Part shown: in pieces, positions 27,055-36,061 of the stretch | How the letters are laid out: every line of letters starts with the position of its first letter | How positions within the stretch are numbered: position 1 is the first letter of the stretch | Assembly: GCF_018069805.1 (NCBI RefSeq) | Contig: NZ_JAGPYN010000020.1 | Location: 1-64,000, forward strand | Length of the DNA: 64,000 bases | Source: Pseudoalteromonas ostreae | GTDB lineage: Bacteria; Pseudomonadota; Gammaproteobacteria; Enterobacterales; Alteromonadaceae | Direction of reading: 5' to 3' | Translations under genes and position numbers: made by a program | The notes under the pieces: model-generated | Databases searched by the model: none | What the model was told of the DNA's origin: nothing | Seen by the model: the letters and a program-made list of their open reading frames with translations, nothing else

Positions 27055-30000
27055 TTAGCGTCCTTTGTTGCGATGAAAACGGCTCGCTTTTTCAGTAACA
27101 CCTAAGTTGGTTTGACTACGATGTGCAGTATGCTCAGCTGAGAGAGTCGCTTTTGTATGCTGTATCGCTTTGCTTGCTAAGTTAACTTGTGCCTCACCTT
27201 GTGGATTGTTGGGCAATATACCAACCTGCATAGCGCTAGGAAATTGTGCATCGCCTATTACGCCTATATGAGGTTGTACAATCGCAAGTTCAGCAAAGTT
27301 GTCTATCATACTGTTGATTTGGTTTGTATAAGTGGCAGGGTTACCGTGCAGAGGTAAATCATCAAGCCAATCAGTACGATAAGCAAAAGCCTGTTGACGG
27401 GTGCTGTCAGACAATGAGATATCAAGAACTTGCTGATAGCGGAACTGATTCATTATTTGATTTGGCACTCGAGCTGGCCAAAATGTCGGTAAAAATGGAT
27501 CGTACTCAGAGCTGTAGCCATCTCTACAGCTCGCGGTATCAGTTTGCCAAGGAATAGCCATCCAGCGTGTTACCCCACCAGCTACTTGCCCACCAAATAA
27601 AGGTCCTTGCGCGAGGGTATAAACGTCGCTATTCATCACCGGGCCATAATAGTAACGGTCACTTTGTAAGTCCGCTTGGGCGTGTTTGAGTCGAAATGCC
27701 GACATATACATGCCTGCAGTTCGCATTGGCCAAGTCATTTCACAGCCCGGGTGAAATGCATCAGCAAGGCAAAACTCCATCGCGCCGCGAGTAAGTAGTT
27801 CTGGCTGCTCAGCAATTGGATAATCATCTAACGCGGTTACATTTGCATGTGCCGGACAAGCTGATTGAGGGGTGTAATCATTAATAAAATCACCTTTCAC
27901 CCATTGCTCTAAAAAGCTCAACTGCAAATTTGATAGCGTTGCATGCTGGCGCACTGAGCCCGTGGGAGGAATGCTAATTGCATCGCCATACAGCCAAGGC
28001 CATAGTTGTGGAGCTTGCGCACCGGGAACATCAAAACGACGAAAGTTATTAGACAGTGTGCGGCGTAACTCCTGATAGGCAGGAGAGGGATCGCTAAGCT
28101 TTTCTAGCCATTCATTGGTGGTGTAATTAAACTGACCACCCCAGCCAAATGCGCCAGCAAATCCGTCATTAACCCATTGTAAATCCGTCATTCGGGCAAA
28201 TATGGGTAGAATGTCGTTACTAAAGGAAGGTCGCTGTGGTCTTGCCAGCATACCAGCATCTACAGCAACGTCGCGCATTAAATCCCACATAGTGCGTACT
28301 GATTTTTGCATTGGTGCATAATCCGGTGGCGCGCAAATAACCCAAGCGGGCTCTACTCTTAGCGATACCCCCTGATATACAACCTCTGCGGTAATTGGGC
28401 CATCTGAAGTGTCGTCATACCAACCTTCATTATTTGCAAAGGTAATGGCTATATCGCCGTTTACGTTGCATGATACGCCATGACCACCGAGCATTAGTAA
28501 GCGACCATGTTGATCACTGCGCATTTCGCCTAAGTACACATCTTGATCCATAAATTGACCAATAAACTCATGCTTAGATTTTACGTTTTTGCCGCTTATA
28601 CTGTGTTTGCCTCCTTTGATTAACAGCTTGCTACGATCAGCTACATTGTTATTACGCAGTAACGATGGCGGCGCATCTGCGGCTTCTGGAATATCTAACG
28701 CAATTTGAAATTCGTACCAAGAGGCTTTTTGATTTGCTAATTCAGCATGCCAAGTAATGCTTGCATTATCGAGGGTTAGTTCTTTTATCGCTTTACCAGC
28801 GGCATTAAACCCGTAAATTCTAAACTCAGCTGCTTGGCGCTTTAATGCACCTGTTTTATCTCGGTAACTGTATTCATCAGTATGAGCTATGGGCTGCGGT
28901 TGTTGCGGGCCAATAAAGTAGCCTTTTTTACTATTACCCACGCGCATTACACCAATAGGCGGATAAATACCGGCATAAACAATACACTCAGAGTCAGTAT
29001 CTTGATCTTGCTGTGGCTTAAATTCACTTAACTGTTTAGGCTCTTGTAGCTGCTGACCGTTGGCTGTATGTCGGGCGTGAGCACTGGCCGCATAGGCTGA
29101 CTTTCGAGCTAATGCAATACTGCCTAGAGGCTCATGGGCGGCTAAAGTACGCCAAATATTAAACGCTAAGTTATTACCAAGCTCAGCTTGACCAATCGCG
29201 GTAATATTTTGTTGTGCTAAATGCAGCCGCGCAATACATACATAGGGGCTTTTTTCACAGCTCCACACGGCTTGCGCATCATCAAGTGGCATTGTTTTGG
29301 GGTTTGTTCTTAATTGTACTTCAAAGCGAAATGTTGCACTGCTTTGACGTAAACGTCGCTGCAAATCCAAAGCGAGGTAATTATTATCGACACTTGGTGC
29401 ACCAAGTTCAATTTTTTCAGGTACTAAACGATATTTTACAACTTGTTGTTCGCCTAATTTGAACGGTAATATTGCCCAATAATTGGCGCTTAAACAGCTA
29501 GCTTCAACTTTTTGCATTGCTTGTAAAATATCAGATGTTTGTTTGTTTTTTGGGTTATTTAAATAGGCATCATAGTTTTTATCGATCACACCTGCTGTGG
29601 TGAATTGGCACATCTGTTGCGCATTTTTGGTGAAAAATCGATCCATATTTTGAAAAATAAAATCTGCGGTATCACCTTCGCCAATCAGCTTTGGCCCATC
29701 CACTCCAAAGAGCTTTACTGCTAACCCTAATGTACTGTGTAAATCTGGTGATGATGGCAACGTATCACTTGAAAAGCGCACTGCACATTCGTATTCTTTG
29801 CCTGCAAAAATGCCAATTTTAAATTGTGGGTCTATATCTGGATTGATAATAAAGTGGCCGTAAGCGATGCCATGTTGCTTTCTAAATACAGCTCGTTGTG
29901 CTGGCTGTTGACCTTTGTCTATACGCGGCACTTGACCAAGGCCAACAAACATTTCAGTTAACCGCTGGCAGGCTAATTCAACATCTTTGTCATTTGACCA

Positions 30001-30063
30001 ACACGGCACATTGTTAGCAGTTGCTGGCGTTTTAATATTGTGATTTTTGGGTTTCTTAGCCAT
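27055..30063 (-). CDS. catalase-like domain fused to LodA/GoxA-type CTQ oxidase
   Basis: 1002 residues, against roughly 650-800 for typical LodA proteins. Residues about 35-330 form a catalase-like heme domain: distal His in VFRKQHGIAYGHF (His64), VRFSSD (96-100), and YWAILPFKLGEQQVVKYR with a candidate proximal Tyr195. Residues about 360-900 are LodA: start block YAGIYPPIGVMRVGNS, and the candidate CTQ partners Cys765 in EFCLADAFHPGCEMTWPMR and Trp862 in TFWPARVPNQ. LodA-type enzymes oxidise amino acids such as Lys or Gly and release H2O2. No signal peptide, as in LodA. The substrate is unknown; catalase activity is not assured because y4iL-like domains can do other peroxide chemistry. Confidence 0.85.
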   Translation of the reverse strand: MAKKPKNHNIKTPATANNVPCWSNDKDVELACQRLTEMFVGLGQVPRIDKGQQPAQRAVFRKQHGIAYGHFIINPDIDPQFKIGIFAGKEYECAVRFSSDTLPSSPDLHSTLGLAVKLFGVDGPKLIGEGDTADFIFQNMDRFFTKNAQQMCQFTTAGVIDKNYDAYLNNPKNKQTSDILQAMQKVEASCLSANYWAILPFKLGEQQVVKYRLVPEKIELGAPSVDNNYLALDLQRRLRQSSATFRFEVQLRTNPKTMPLDDAQAVWSCEKSPYVCIARLHLAQQNITAIGQAELGNNLAFNIWRTLAAHEPLGSIALARKSAYAASAHARHTANGQQLQEPKQLSEFKPQQDQDTDSECIVYAGIYPPIGVMRVGNSKKGYFIGPQQPQPIAHTDEYSYRDKTGALKRQAAEFRIYGFNAAGKAIKELTLDNASITWHAELANQKASWYEFQIALDIPEAADAPPSLLRNNNVADRSKLLIKGGKHSISGKNVKSKHEFIGQFMDQDVYLGEMRSDQHGRLLMLGGHGVSCNVNGDIAITFANNEGWYDDTSDGPITAEVVYQGVSLRVEPAWVICAPPDYAPMQKSVRTMWDLMRDVAVDAGMLARPQRPSFSNDILPIFARMTDLQWVNDGFAGAFGWGGQFNYTTNEWLEKLSDPSPAYQELRRTLSNNFRRFDVPGAQAPQLWPWLYGDAISIPPTGSVRQHATLSNLQLSFLEQWVKGDFINDYTPQSACPAHANVTALDDYPIAEQPELLTRGAMEFCLADAFHPGCEMTWPMRTAGMYMSAFRLKHAQADLQSDRYYYGPVMNSDVYTLAQGPLFGGQVAGGVTRWMAIPWQTDTASCRDGYSSEYDPFLPTFWPARVPNQIMNQFRYQQVLDISLSDSTRQQAFAYRTDWLDDLPLHGNPATYTNQINSMIDNFAELAIVQPHIGVIGDAQFPSAMQVGILPNNPQGEAQVNLASKAIQHTKATLSAEHTAHRSQTNLGVTEKASRFHRNKGR

Positions 30064-30136
30064 TATTATATTCCTTATAGTATTGAGGCGACTCTAGAGG
30101 TATTAACTCTAAAAGTCCTTTTACGCAAGTTCACCT

Positions 30137-31537
30137 TTATTGAGCCAACTGCACATTGAGTTGTTTATTAGTGCTGCGTAATTTTTCAAAATTATTAAAT
30201 ATATGGCTTACAGCCATGGTTGATTTACCCGCAGTTATGCCGTGGCACGCAAAGCAATTGTTAATTGAATAATTAGCTGTTTGATTCGGATCGCCATAGG
30301 TTTGGGTGTAGGTTTCCATCGTTATATTGGCTAGAGCCAGCGAACCACGAAGTTTATCGTTAGCATTAGGCGGGACAATATTGCCGCTAATGCCATTACT
30401 AAATTGATAATCTAGAGTGCTTAACCAAACGCTACCTGCGTAGAAATAGTGTTGCCATGGGGATGTTTGTGCAGCTAAAGCTTGTTGTACGCTGTGATTG
30501 AGTTGCTGAATGTTATTAAAATTTTCTGCATCTTGGTTTTGCTGTGTGGCAGTGGCGACTGTTGTATAAGGTGCGCCATTGGGTACGCCATATTGATAAA
30601 GTCTAAATGTATTAGTGGTTGTTTCACCATGTGGGTAGCTTAGGCTAGCGTCGCCAGCAGTGGTGTTTTTTCTATAAAAAATAAAGTTATCGCTATCGCT
30701 TACCACTTTATTTACATCGTATGCTGTAGTGACTTTTTTAAACGTACTCATTGAACCGTAATAATCAGGTGTTGATGCTTGATGTTCAAAGGTGGCCCAA
30801 ATAAATTCAGGGTGATTTTCTACTACCCCAACAACATGCATACCGATTAATGCGACCTTACTGCTACGGATGGTTTTATTATCTGCTTTGATCAGTGCTT
30901 GACGAGTATAAAACTGCGCGTCTATTTCTTGTTCAGAATATAGTGCGCGTAGCTGGTCTGTTGCCAACCAGGCTGCTTTTATTTCAACTGAACCTACGGA
31001 AAATTGATCACTGCTGGTAATGGGGGTTTTAGCTGCCGATTTGATAAATTCACGGTTTATATGAATTGAATAGTAAGCAGGCTGATTACCGTATTTTGTA
31101 AATAACTCACCATGGCTGCCAGCTTGGGTGGTGTCATCTAAAATCAGGTTCGGGCTTAATTTAAAACCTGCGGGGTTGAGTAAATCATTCCAAGGCTCAA
31201 GATAAGGCATCATTTCATTGTTTACCTGCAAGTAGTCATCGCCAAACATCACTAGTTGATTGGTGTTTTTATCTATTTGCGTTAAATACAGAAACTTTTG
31301 CCAAGACCATTGATGAAAGTCACAGTTAGTTGATGGGTCTTGATCTTTTATAAATGCAAATGGGCTATCTTTACCTTCTTTCGGCGGTTTAACTGGAGAT
31401 TTAAACCAATCGCTTTGAGCGCTACAGTTAGTTGATGATGCATATTGAGCTGTTGATTTTTCTGCTGCGTGAGTCGTGATTGAGCTTAAACCTATTAATA
31501 TTAAAGCGACGGTTGCGACAGATTTAAAACGTTCCAT
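30137..31537 (-). CDS. secreted protein with a single C-terminal c-type heme motif
   Basis: 466 residues. Signal peptide VATVALILIGLSSITTHA. The body has the pattern GSVEIKAAW, ALIGMHVVGVVENHPEFIWATFEH, typical of a family of long exported cytochrome c-like proteins of unknown role. The only heme site is CFACH at residues 428-432, close to the C-terminus, with Met441 as a possible sixth ligand. AGGA ribosome site. It is the first gene of the operon that continues with the catalase-LodA fusion and the LodB maturase, 73 bases upstream of the fusion. It could pass or accept electrons in the quinone chemistry; this is inference. Confidence 0.75.
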   Translation of the reverse strand: MERFKSVATVALILIGLSSITTHAAEKSTAQYASSTNCSAQSDWFKSPVKPPKEGKDSPFAFIKDQDPSTNCDFHQWSWQKFLYLTQIDKNTNQLVMFGDDYLQVNNEMMPYLEPWNDLLNPAGFKLSPNLILDDTTQAGSHGELFTKYGNQPAYYSIHINREFIKSAAKTPITSSDQFSVGSVEIKAAWLATDQLRALYSEQEIDAQFYTRQALIKADNKTIRSSKVALIGMHVVGVVENHPEFIWATFEHQASTPDYYGSMSTFKKVTTAYDVNKVVSDSDNFIFYRKNTTAGDASLSYPHGETTTNTFRLYQYGVPNGAPYTTVATATQQNQDAENFNNIQQLNHSVQQALAAQTSPWQHYFYAGSVWLSTLDYQFSNGISGNIVPPNANDKLRGSLALANITMETYTQTYGDPNQTANYSINNCFACHGITAGKSTMAVSHIFNNFEKLRSTNKQLNVQLAQ

Positions 31538-31870
31538 GATAATGTTCCTACTGTTACTAATTAACTAACGATTTTTAATCTATAAAAGTAGAGCAATAAT
31601 GGAAATAAAACTATTACACGGTATTTCACCTGCTATTTATAGGATTGATACAACAGAGCCATTAGTAGTAAGCATAGTTGTTTTTGGTAGTAGGAATGGT
31701 GATGCCAACAGCTTGATTAAATTAATAAACTATAGCATTGAACAATTATTTCAAGGGCTAACTCACCCGTTAACTGTATTAATTGAAGGCTCTTTATTTG
31801 CCGGTTGTTTGTTAAAAATAAGACGCGAGAGAAACTCGCGCCTCCTATTTGCTCTATTGACTTCGCGCTA
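31538..31870. other. 333-base spacer, probable promoter region of the LodA operon
   Basis: No gene supported. A plus-strand frame from 31599 runs antisense into the GH97 gene and has no ribosome site. The right half holds the GH97 terminator. The left part, AT-rich, should carry the promoter of the minus-strand operon. Confidence 0.55.
31821..31843 (-). terminator. terminator of the GH97 gene
   Basis: AGACGCGAG (31821-31829) pairs with CTCGCGCCT (31835-31843) with one mismatch; on the minus strand the stem is followed by TTATTTTTAA. Confidence 0.75.
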
Positions 31871-33913
31871 TTATAAAGCTTTAAATCTAATTGCTGTGCC
31901 GCCGCTGGTGGCAAGTTTAAGTGTTAATTTATCAGCAGCTGTGACAGTGCGCTTTTCGATTTTTAAATCGTATGGGTTGTTTTTCCACTGCGCCTTATCA
32001 CCATCACGATAAATTTGTGCTTCAAAATTTTTACCTTGCTCTAAGAAGTCGAGTTTAATCTCTATGCTTCGAGCTTGCTCATCGGTTACCGCTCCTAAAA
32101 ACCAGTCGTTACCAGAGTAATTATCACGCTTACGCTCTTTGCGAGCAAATACCACGTAATCGCCAACCTCACCCGCTAGTGCGATACTTTGTTGCCAATC
32201 TGTTGGTACGTCTTGAATAAACTTAAATGCGTCCGGTTTGGCTAAATAGTTACGCGGAAGATCAGCGGCCATTTGGATTGGGCTATACATTACGACATAT
32301 AACGCGAGTTGTTTCGCAAGTGTGGTTTGTGGACGATTAGTATCACCACCTAATCCATTAAAACTCATATCAAAAATGCCCGGAGTAAAGTCCATTGGCC
32401 CAGCTAACATACGGGTAAATGCGAGCATTGTAATATGCTCTGGTGGATTTGGCGGTGTGCCCCATGCATTAAACTCTTGGCCGCGAGCACCTTCGCGGGC
32501 TATCCAGTTTGGATAGGTACGGCGCAGACCAGTGTCTTTTACCGGTTCATGGGTGTTAATACTGATTTTATGTTTTGCAGCCAGTTGCACGCTGTGTAGG
32601 TATTCATTAACCATAAATTGGCCATCGTGCCACTCATGGCGAGCAATGCCGTTTTCATCAATGCGTTTGATGTTGCCGCCATCTGCTACGTAACCTGTTT
32701 TTACTTGGCTGACGTTAGATTTTTCGTACAGTGTGTAGGCGTCTTCCATTTGGTTGCGGTAGTTGGTTACGTTGCCAGACGTTTCGTGGTGGCCAATCAG
32801 CTGTACGCCTTTTTCTTTGCCATAGCGAGTTAGCTCAGCAATATCAAAGTCAGCGTAAGGTTTGGTAAAACTAAAAACATCACCATTGAAGAACCAGTCG
32901 CCATCCCAGCCAATATTCCAGCCCTCAACTAGCACGCCATCAAAACCGTATTTGGCTGCAAAATCCATATAGTACTTAGTGTTTTTTGTAGTCGCACCGT
33001 GTTTTTCACCGCTGCCCCAAGTATTCTCATTAATATGCATGCCCCACCAAATACCCACGTATTTACCGGGTTTAACCCACGATACATCACCGAGTTTATT
33101 TGGTTCGTTGAGGTTTAAAATAATATCTGAGTTGATCAAATCGACCGCTTGCTCGCCAATTTGAATAGTACGCCATGGGGTATTAAATGCGCCTTGTTTT
33201 TTCACTGCAATGCCGTCAGACCAAGGCGTTAAATCGGCTTGTAATGTTCCTGGGCGACGTTGATTAAGCACCATGCCTGCATAATCAACTAATGCAGCTT
33301 CGTGAATACTAACGTGAACGCCATCAGTGTTTTTAAAGGTAAATGGCGTATGCACAAGAGCAGCTTGCTGTAGTGGTGTGGTGTTATAAACATATTCATA
33401 ACGGTTCCAACCACGTGCTGGGATCCACCATGCGGTGGCTTTATCCGCACCACTAATTGCAAATTCGGTTAACTCTTTAGTGATTTCAATGTTTTCAAAT
33501 CCAGCTTGGTTAGGTACTTCATAACGAAAACCTACGCCGCTATCGAAAGCTCTAAAGCGAACTGTGTAAGTACCGCCTTGTGGCGCAGGCTTACTAAAAG
33601 TAACGGCCACTTCATTGTGTTGATCAGTAACTGTTTGGCGCTCGCCCCAAGGTTGCTGCCATTGGCTGTTATGTTGGGAGTTGTTAACGTCGGTGATTGT
33701 AAAACCTTCAGCAAAGGCGGCTTGTTGTTTAAATTCGAAGCCGAGTGATGACTCCTCGATGACGTTTTTATTATTAAAGCTAATAGCGTAATGAGGAGCT
33801 GAATTTTGATCTGAAATGGTTATTTTAATTTTTTTATTAGGGGATTCTAAAGTTGCTTGTTTTGCAAAACAACTCCCTGAAAGTATAACGAGCAGAAGTA
33901 AAGGTAATCGCAT
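31871..33913 (-). CDS. glycoside hydrolase family 97 (alpha-glucosidase SusB-like)
   Basis: 680 residues with a signal peptide (LPLLLLVILSGSCFA). N-terminal beta-sandwich, central (beta/alpha)8 barrel, C-terminal domain, in the GH97 order. Barrel blocks: YVGIWWGMHINENTWGSG, YGFDGVLVEGWNIGWDGDW, LIGHHETSGN, HKISINTHEPVKDTGLRRTYPN and AREGARGQEFNAW, including the calcium and catalytic Glu region of inverting members. Acts on alpha-glucosides or alpha-galactosides in the periplasm. No SusCD or amylase genes are next to it, so it is a solitary enzyme here. Confidence 0.9.
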   Translation of the reverse strand: MRLPLLLLVILSGSCFAKQATLESPNKKIKITISDQNSAPHYAISFNNKNVIEESSLGFEFKQQAAFAEGFTITDVNNSQHNSQWQQPWGERQTVTDQHNEVAVTFSKPAPQGGTYTVRFRAFDSGVGFRYEVPNQAGFENIEITKELTEFAISGADKATAWWIPARGWNRYEYVYNTTPLQQAALVHTPFTFKNTDGVHVSIHEAALVDYAGMVLNQRRPGTLQADLTPWSDGIAVKKQGAFNTPWRTIQIGEQAVDLINSDIILNLNEPNKLGDVSWVKPGKYVGIWWGMHINENTWGSGEKHGATTKNTKYYMDFAAKYGFDGVLVEGWNIGWDGDWFFNGDVFSFTKPYADFDIAELTRYGKEKGVQLIGHHETSGNVTNYRNQMEDAYTLYEKSNVSQVKTGYVADGGNIKRIDENGIARHEWHDGQFMVNEYLHSVQLAAKHKISINTHEPVKDTGLRRTYPNWIAREGARGQEFNAWGTPPNPPEHITMLAFTRMLAGPMDFTPGIFDMSFNGLGGDTNRPQTTLAKQLALYVVMYSPIQMAADLPRNYLAKPDAFKFIQDVPTDWQQSIALAGEVGDYVVFARKERKRDNYSGNDWFLGAVTDEQARSIEIKLDFLEQGKNFEAQIYRDGDKAQWKNNPYDLKIEKRTVTAADKLTLKLATSGGTAIRFKAL

Positions 33914-34079
33914 TGTGTGTCCTTTATGGCTAACTAGGTTAATGGCTTAGCATAAAGGGCAAGTGGTTTTTTTACGAGGTGACTGCATACGTATTCAACC
34001 GTTAACCTAGTCTGAATAATTTTAAATAGCTTATCAATAAAGTAACAGAAAAAGTCTATACTTAACAAAACCACACAAT

Positions 34080-34715
34080 ATGATTTCAAAGATGAAGATT
34101 TTATTCGCTATGGTACTTTTGTGCATAGTATTGGAAAATAATGCAGCGGTCATAACCATTAATGACCAGAGTCAGCAGGGGCAAGCGAATGCTGTTGTTT
34201 GGTTAACACCAAATACTAGGTTAGATGCTACCTCTGACGAGCAAACATTTACCATGGCGCAAAAGGATCGACAGTTCACTCCTCATATTCTAGTTGTTGA
34301 GCAAAACTCACAGGTTGAATTTCCTAACGCAGATTCGATTATGCATCATGTATATTCGTTTTCTAAAAGTAAATCTTTTGAATTAAAGCTTTATCGCGAG
34401 CAACCACAAGCGCCTATTACTTTTGATAAAACTGGGGTGGTTGAGCTTGGTTGTAATATTCACGATTGGATGCTTGGTTATATTGTGGTTGTGGATAGCC
34501 CCTTTTATGGCATTACTAACGATCAAGGCCAGTTATCATTAGATGTTCCACAAGGAGATTACACGCTTAATGTATGGCATGAAGGATTTAGTGATATTAG
34601 TTCTACTGAATCGCAAGCACTGGTGATTGCTAATAACGATGTCAGCTATCAATTAAAACAAAAAGTAACCCCTCGAATTGCTATCGCTGTTGATGAGTTT
34701 GATGAATATGAATAA
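34080..34715 (+). CDS. exported cupredoxin-like protein
   Basis: 211 residues. Signal peptide (KILFAMVLLCIVLENNAA). Cupredoxin domain with all type 1 copper ligands: His in SIMHHVYSF, then Cys, His and Met in GCNIHDWMLGY. A carboxypeptidase-regulatory-like tail follows (GQLSLDVPQGDYTLNVWHEGF). The group is often annotated as methylamine utilisation protein, but no amine dehydrogenase is near. It overlaps the start of the next gene by 14 bases, so the two are coupled. Likely periplasmic electron carrier or copper sensor. Confidence 0.82.
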   Translation: MISKMKILFAMVLLCIVLENNAAVITINDQSQQGQANAVVWLTPNTRLDATSDEQTFTMAQKDRQFTPHILVVEQNSQVEFPNADSIMHHVYSFSKSKSFELKLYREQPQAPITFDKTGVVELGCNIHDWMLGYIVVVDSPFYGITNDQGQLSLDVPQGDYTLNVWHEGFSDISSTESQALVIANNDVSYQLKQKVTPRIAIAVDEFDEYE

Positions 34716-35931
34716 TTTGATACGGTTAGTCACTTTTTTTTGCCTGACTGCTGCGATAAATAGCTATGCTCAAGTAAAAGGACTTATACAGGTTAGTGCT
34801 GTAAAAGGAGATTCACAGCCTAGTTGGCAAGAAGGTGGTCTAGGCCTATATCGGTATGACAGTAATAATGACGGAATTGTGCTTTCGCAAGGGGTGCTTG
34901 ATTTTAGCATTGATCTAAATAGTGCTTGGTCGGCCCATGGGGTAGTCAATGTTTATCAAGATCCGCAGCTGACCTTAGGTTTTAGTCAAGCGTATTTTCA
35001 ATATAAGCCACTTAGTAGCAGTAAATACAAATGGCATATTCGAGCGGGGGGGTTTTACCCCTTGTTATCTCTTGAGAACCCAGATAAAGGCTGGCTATCT
35101 CCTTATAATTATACTAATTCTGCGATAAATTCATGGGTGGGTGAAGAAATTCGTACACTGGGTGTAGAAGCGACTATTAAGCGGCCAGGCCGTCGTTTTA
35201 ATAGTGCCCACAGTTTTTCATTTGTGGGTGCAACATTTAAAGGCAATGATCCTGCAGGGACCTTATTAGCATGGCGTGGTTTTGCAATGCACGACAGGCA
35301 AACAACATTTAATGAGAGTATCGCATTTGCACCCGTTACATCTTTAAATACACCTCAACTGCAATTTCAAGCGAATCAAGTGTTACCTTTTGAAGAAGTA
35401 GATGGCCGATTTGGCTACTATGCGGGTGTGCATTGGGATTATTTAAAAAAATCACAATTTCGTTTTTATTATTACGATAACAATGGCGACCCTGCAGCAC
35501 TAAATAAAAGTACTGGACAATATGCATGGGATACTCGTTTTAGCAGTGCAGCGTGGCTATATAAATTTACCGCGAATACGCGCTTCATAACACAAATGAT
35601 GTCGGGAAGTACCGCGATGGGCACTAAACGTGGTGTTAACAATCGCTTTTATAGCCACTTTGTTTTAGTGAGTCATAAAATGGCAAAGCATCGTATCTCC
35701 ATACGTTATGATTATTTTGAGGTAACCGATCATGATGATTGGCTATTTGATCCTAATGCCAGCGAAGGTGAAGGTATAACCGCGACGTTGCGTTATCAAT
35801 TAACGCCGCAGTGGCAACTAGGGATTGAAGGCTCGGCATTGCACAGTCAAGCAGATAATCGCGCAGCGATAAATAGCCCCAAAAATATATCCCAGCAACA
35901 AATTAGTTTAAATGTTCAGTGGCGCTATTAA
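34702..35931 (+). CDS. outer-membrane porin-like beta-barrel, unknown substrate
   Basis: About 409 residues from ATG 34702 (ATG 34708 also possible); the upstream part of the open frame lies inside the cupredoxin gene. Signal peptide LIRLVTFFCLTAAINSYAQ. Repeated amphipathic strands and a terminal Trp-Arg-Tyr (LNVQWRY) indicate an outer-membrane barrel. Contains VYQDPQLTLGFSQAYFQYKP and RHSFVG-type strands, with no plug domain. Coupled to the cupredoxin gene; the pair may process or import a copper-related compound, but this is inference. Confidence 0.72.
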   Translation: MNMNNLIRLVTFFCLTAAINSYAQVKGLIQVSAVKGDSQPSWQEGGLGLYRYDSNNDGIVLSQGVLDFSIDLNSAWSAHGVVNVYQDPQLTLGFSQAYFQYKPLSSSKYKWHIRAGGFYPLLSLENPDKGWLSPYNYTNSAINSWVGEEIRTLGVEATIKRPGRRFNSAHSFSFVGATFKGNDPAGTLLAWRGFAMHDRQTTFNESIAFAPVTSLNTPQLQFQANQVLPFEEVDGRFGYYAGVHWDYLKKSQFRFYYYDNNGDPAALNKSTGQYAWDTRFSSAAWLYKFTANTRFITQMMSGSTAMGTKRGVNNRFYSHFVLVSHKMAKHRISIRYDYFEVTDHDDWLFDPNASEGEGITATLRYQLTPQWQLGIEGSALHSQADNRAAINSPKNISQQQISLNVQWRY

Positions 35932-36021
35932 TGCTGCACTTTTTAGGTCGAAGTGAAAAATAAAGTTACAGTGTATTTGAGTCAAAAGCTCGCGGTCAAT
36001 TGTGTTATTTGGAATGGAAAT

Positions 36022-36049
36022 AATAAAGGGTTCAATAGAACCCTTTATT
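36022..36049 (-). terminator. speE terminator
   Basis: Perfect 12-bp stem (AATAAAGGGTTC with GAACCCTTTATT) with a four-base loop; T-rich downstream on the minus strand. Confidence 0.75.
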
Positions 36050-36061
36050 GGTCTTTGCTAT

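Noticed and set aside
31599..32012. 137-codon plus-strand frame
   Set aside because: More than a third is antisense to GH97, it has no ribosome site and crosses the GH97 terminator.
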